Shown piece by piece: positions 60,312 to 64,000 of a stretch of 64,000 bases of DNA. Location of the stretch: NCBI GenBank assembly GCA_963931925.1, contig OZ007583.1:13677133-13741132 (forward strand), read 5' to 3'. Under the pieces are notes generated by a model. The model was not told where the DNA came from. It saw only the letters and a list, made by a program, of their open reading frames with translations, and did no database searches. How positions within the stretch are numbered: position 1 is the first letter of the stretch; each line of letters begins with the position of its first letter. Made by a program: the position numbers and the translations under genes. The stretch is from Onchidella celtica (taxonomy: Eukaryota; Mollusca; Gastropoda; Systellommatophora; Onchidiidae).

Positions 60312-61284
60312 TATATTATAATATCGAATTTTGATTTACTACAGTTTTTTGGGAAAGGTGACGAAATACCCTCGTATACACTCAAACGTACACGCATCAT
60401 AATATAGTTATCGTTTTCAGAAAGGAAAATCACGCCACGGGTGGCTTCAGAAAAAGAACGGACTTAAAAATAAAATAACTAGCAAAAGTAATAATCTTAT
60501 ATCATTGAAAGAAAAAATAGTGGCTGGTATATGGTGCAATTCGGTCTGTATATGGTGCAATTCGGTCTGTTTTAGTTTTTTGTTCCAAGCTACTTAACAG
60601 TTTTAACAAAAATATGAAATTAATTTTCGTAAGAGTCAAAGTGTCAACTGATTAAGCGCAGTTTGAGCTACATCGACCTATTATGTGCATCATTCACGTT
60701 TGAGGCAACCTTTTAAACATGCTGTTACAACGCTAAAAAATAGAACGATTTTCTTTGTTTGTTCCTTTTCTCTTTGATAAGCCCATCGCATAGGAGACTG
60801 AGTGTATTTGACAGCCTTTCAGTTGGGTGCAATGTCCGTGTCTAGAAGCAAGTTGGTGGTGCCCTGGCGCGCATGAAATCTGTAGCAAGACTAGAGTGTA
60901 GATGGTTATGGAAACTTTCATCTTAGAGAGAGAGGCGGGGGAGGGGGGGGTGGGGGCAGAGAGAGAGAGAGAGTGTGAGAGACAGAGATACATACACACA
61001 CACACACACTCACAAACCAACAGGCAGACAAAGAAGGATGTGAGCATAATTTGTTCTGTGCGCTGCCAGCTACCTCATCTAGAATAATCATGATAAGAAA
61101 TGGGGAGCGTATGAACTAACGCACCTAACTTAGCTCATGCCAATGCGGTTAATGCACCTTTTCTTCCAGATGTCCCAGATAATAGACAAGGAAGAGAATG
61201 GGCTGCGGTTGAGACAACCATAGATAATTTGAGTACAGTGGCGAACAACATAAGGCCATAGAAGAAAGGAGTTATTCTCCAGAT
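60312..61284. other. Intergenic DNA with simple repeats
   Basis: A 20-bp tandem repeat (tatatggtgcaattcggtct, two copies) lies at 60528-60569. A (GA)n/(CA)n stretch is at about 60925-61020. No gene supported. Confidence 0.5.
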
Positions 61285-61295
61285 GTCAATATTAT

Positions 61296-61685
61296 TCTTC
61301 TTCTTCTTCTTTCGTTCACCAATCTAAATCTGCAGATTTGTTCTTTTAATAAAATCTACGGTTTTCTGCAGTTCTGGCAGAGCACCATAGAGTTTGATAT
61401 TCAGGTCGGTGGGTTGGGGCCAATATGTTTCTCGCAGTGCTGAGAGGAGTGTGCAGTTCTGCAATATATGCTCCGTGTTTTGAGGAGACTGGCTGCACTC
61501 GCATATGGCAGATGTTCCTATTTTGAACTTGGTGAACATGTGGTGGTGGAGCCTATTGTGACCAGTTCTTAGTCTGAACAATAGTACTTGATCCTCTCTG
61601 TTCAGGAGATGATATTTATCCTGTTGGTTTATTTGCTGCCATCTGTTGTTTTTGATGAGGTTTTTCTTCTCATAGTAGTTTAGGA
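61296..61685 (-). mobile_element. 5'-truncated LINE with (GAA)n tail and 11-bp target duplication
   Basis: The insertion is flanked by gtcaatattat at 61285-61295 and 61686-61696. On the minus strand it reads the last 120 or so codons of a LINE ORF2 without a stop, then about 10 bp, then a (GAA)n tail (plus strand ttcttcttcttctt at 61297-61310). Coding runs from the right boundary to 61324: YYEKKNLIKNNRWQQI, FRLRTGHNRLHHHMF, and a CCHC-like CECSQSPQNTEHILQNC. The RLRTGH block and tandem-repeat tail suggest an I/Jockey-type lineage. No internal lesions are seen, so it is relatively young. Confidence 0.85.
61324..61683 (-). pseudogene. LINE ORF2 C-terminus, open but truncated
   Basis: This is the coding part of the preceding insertion. 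It covers only the region downstream of reverse transcriptase and ends ...FIKRTNLQI with TAG. It has no own promoter or start and is most likely not expressed as a protein. Confidence 0.75.
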
Positions 61686-62237
61686 GTCAATATTATAACA
61701 TGGGGGAACAAGGAGAAGAAATACAACTATCAAGCTTTTCGTCAATCACGTTGACTTTTCTCTTTTTTAATCAATTAGGCCTAATTAAAGAATGCTCTCT
61801 ATTTTTTTTTAAAGACGATATCAAACACAGCTGACCTTTTCTGTTTGCCAAATATTGTGTTTATTGTTGCTTTGCATGCGTGAGTGTTTATACATATTAT
61901 GTGTGGGTGTGTGTGTGTGTGTTGGTGTGGTTGGGCGTGATCCTGGCTTGCTGGACCAAAAAAAAAAAAAAAATGAAATAATGACATTAATATTATTCTG
62001 ACCGGGTGAAACGTTTACCATATTATATTCATTTCTTTACTCACCACATTCTCTGGTGTAAACTTCACGCTGTAAAGAAAAATAAAATTCATTATTATTT
62101 CTATAATAATAATAATTATTGTTATTGCTATTATTATTAATTAACGAAAGTCTGCTGCGCCGATGAATTGTAACCACAAGGCAATGGCCTTGAAGCGAAT
62201 TTTAGAGTTATTTCTGCATTTTCTCATATTTCAGAAA

Positions 62238-62866
62238 TGACTCATTGCAAAATAAGAACAGCCCAAATCTACCTGCCAAAGTATAGTTTTTAAACTGCCT
62301 ATAGCTATTTAAATGTGCAAAACTGAATACTACTCAATGAAGGAAAGTTGTTGGTCACATCGAAGTTGTGTGATATGTCATGTGTACACATTTCTTTCTT
62401 TTGTTTCAGTTTATTAGAATTAGTGCCCTTGATTTAACAATGGCCATTGTTTTTGTCAGTGTGCACACGAAAAGTCGGACGCAAACTCATTAATATCGAC
62501 CGTAATGCACCTTAGCCCACGCCAATACCGATTTTCAGCCTAATTTCTTTATTATTGGTGAAGATGCGACTGTTGGAACAGCCACATGCACATTTACAGC
62601 ATGTAATTATCTAAATAGATCCACGAAATAACAGTGTGCACACACGGACAACAGAAACCCTCGAAAAGAAAATAAAATGATTTAAAGTGAAAAAAAAACG
62701 ATCTTCACATTTGTATTGCCCAAAATCGAATATTAAATTCTTTATCTTTATGAAATGATGTGTTTTAAACCTCTAAGATACCATTATTGGTCACAATTTA
62801 ATTGACAGTTCATAGCAGGGTACAATCACAGGTAGATTTGGGCTGTTCTTATTTTGCTATGACTCA
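62238..62866. mobile_element. Non-autonomous TIR element, about 630 bp
   Basis: The left arm (62238-62275) and right arm (62829-62866) are reverse complements over about 38 bp with about three mismatches. Their core, aaaataagaacagcccaaat and ctacctg, is identical. The roughly 550-bp interior has no long frame. Target duplication and superfamily were not resolved. Confidence 0.7.
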
Positions 62867-62928
62867 AATATGCATTTGTCTTACCTTGGAAAGGCAATAC
62901 AAGTGTTTCAGTTTGATTATAGTGAGAT

Positions 62929-63235
62929 CAGGGCCGGATAATGACTTTTGGAAGCCCTAAGCACTGGGCATATTTTGGTGCCTCCATATACTGCAAATGT
63001 GTAAGTAATAAATATAAACAAAAACAAACCAAAAAATAAAAGCGTATTTTTTTTAAAAATGAAATAAAAAAAGGTCCAGTAAATGGACCCTTTTTGTGGA
63101 CCCTGGTTCAACTGCAACAGTTGCAGTTTTGTACCATAAAGACCATGTTAAGTCAGTAATGAACATCTCTGTGTTGCCCCTTCCCTTGATGCCATAAGCA
63201 CGTGCTTATTTTTCTTAATGGTTAATCCAGCCCTG
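62929..63235. mobile_element. hAT-like non-autonomous element, 307 bp
   Basis: The ends are CAGGGCCGGATAA (left) and, reverse-complemented, CAGGGCTGGATTAA (right). The flanks AGTGAGAT (62921-62928) and GGTGAGAT (63236-63243) form an 8-bp duplication with one mismatch. A 66-codon minus frame inside it is Phe-rich and not a transposase. Confidence 0.85.
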
Positions 63236-63793
63236 GGTGAGATCATACTTTCAGTTTAAAACAACAGAAAAGTACATAATGATAAAAGCCACTTCCTTAC
63301 ATTGACCCAAAAAAAAATAAAAAATGAGACAGCACTAGACTAAGGCATACAACAAAACAAAACATAAAAACATAAACCGCGAAACAAACTCTAATATTTC
63401 TGAAGATTAAAATCTAAATACAGTGCATTGGCCATTTCCAGGGTTGTACAAAGAGACAGATGGAGATATTTCTTAAGGTTTAAATTAGTCTGATGACATT
63501 CATTTGAGGATGTTTTTGAATGTCGAGCATTGGTTATAAATGTTAAAAACAGTTACGGCCTGGAAGGGGATAAAAAATATAATTTCTAGTTAAAGAAGCC
63601 ACATAACCTGACTGAACTGGAAGGAAATGTCATGTTAATTGTTCTTAACAATAGCTTTATAATTTATGATCATATAGACTCTTTTCACTTCCGCGTTACG
63701 GTTGTTTCCGGGGAGCCGCACGGCTTCAAAAAGCACTGTGTAGGGCAAAAACCTCAATTTCCCTTATTGATGGCATCTGAATATGTGCACAGT

Positions 63794-63922
63794 CTAAGCA
63801 AAGATGCATGTTATGCCAGAACCAGCACGTAAGGGGTTTGTACAGTTGGGTGCCCAACAAGAGGATGGCATCGTTCGACTGTTGGCCACTGCTTCCGTCC
63901 TACAAGTGGGGCACGCCGCCAT
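63794..63922 (-). pseudogene. Broken THAP-like start
   Basis: The frame opens at an ATGGCGGC in a 'caaaATGG' context and reaches an internal MPSSCWAPNCTNP, then GSGITC, before a TAG at 63794-63796. The Met-Pro-x-x-Cys-x4-Cys-x-Asn start with a Gly-Ser-Gly-Ile segment is the usual opening of a THAP domain. The frame stops after 42 codons, before the FHRFP position. It is therefore a remnant, or part of a repeat carrying a THAP exon. Another THAP-like start lies at 31653 with a similar upstream ATGGC. Confidence 0.4.
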
Positions 63923-64000
63923 TTTGTTTGCAAATCACGTGATATGGAGGACGGTAACTGAAAAGGGTCCATAGACGATCTGTTTGCTTATATCAATTAT

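Overview
This is a window of animal nuclear DNA, AT-rich and crowded with microsatellites, homopolymer runs and transposable elements. No multi-exon host gene, rRNA gene or true tRNA gene can be supported. The mix of LINE clades (L1/Tx1-like, L2/CR1-like, and pieces with CCHC-type C-termini), Helitrons, hAT-type MITEs, a tRNA-Glu-derived SINE and a Ty3/gypsy-related element with integrase ahead of reverse transcriptase fits a marine invertebrate. A lophotrochozoan, perhaps a gastropod mollusc, is my inference; no host gene is present to confirm it.

The dominant feature is a complete-looking LTR retrotransposon on the minus strand at 34248-40897. It has two 619-bp LTRs, a 5-bp target duplication, a primer-binding site matching tRNA-Pro at 18 of 18 bases, and one 1511-codon gag-pol frame. 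Domains run gag, zinc knuckles, protease, integrase, GPY/F-like motif, reverse transcriptase, RNase H. Integrase before RT is the order of Ty1/copia, while the domains look Ty3/gypsy; this combination is known from the Gmr1-like group. By my reading the LTRs differ at two positions, so the insertion is recent.

Layout: 1-9 kb is non-coding with one LINE fragment (about 1.12-1.46 kb) and C- or G-rich tracts. 9.17-10.02 kb is a small tandem repeat split by a hAT-like MITE. 15.8-16.9 kb holds an old dispersed segment and a cluster of short hairpins. 18.2-28.9 kb is an old array of three collinear, diverged units of about 3.2-3.7 kb; each carries twin 85-170 bp palindromes, and the third also carries a much younger 150-bp inverted repeat. 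31.4-31.7 kb has a THAP-like exon start. 32.9-33.3 and 41.4-41.8 kb are related sequences flanking the retrotransposon. 42.0-46.1 kb is a strand-asymmetric block of simple repeats that includes a long (TATC)n. 48-63 kb is a series of short transposon insertions: hAT MITEs, a LINE 3' end, SINEs, a 5'-truncated L1/Tx1-like LINE with a 15-bp target duplication, an L2-like LINE end, one or two Helitrons, a LINE piece with an 11-bp target duplication, a TIR element and another hAT MITE. A broken THAP-like start lies near the right edge.

The sequence therefore reads as an insertion landscape, not a set of cooperating genes. The retrotransposon is the only locus with a long, domain-complete reading frame.
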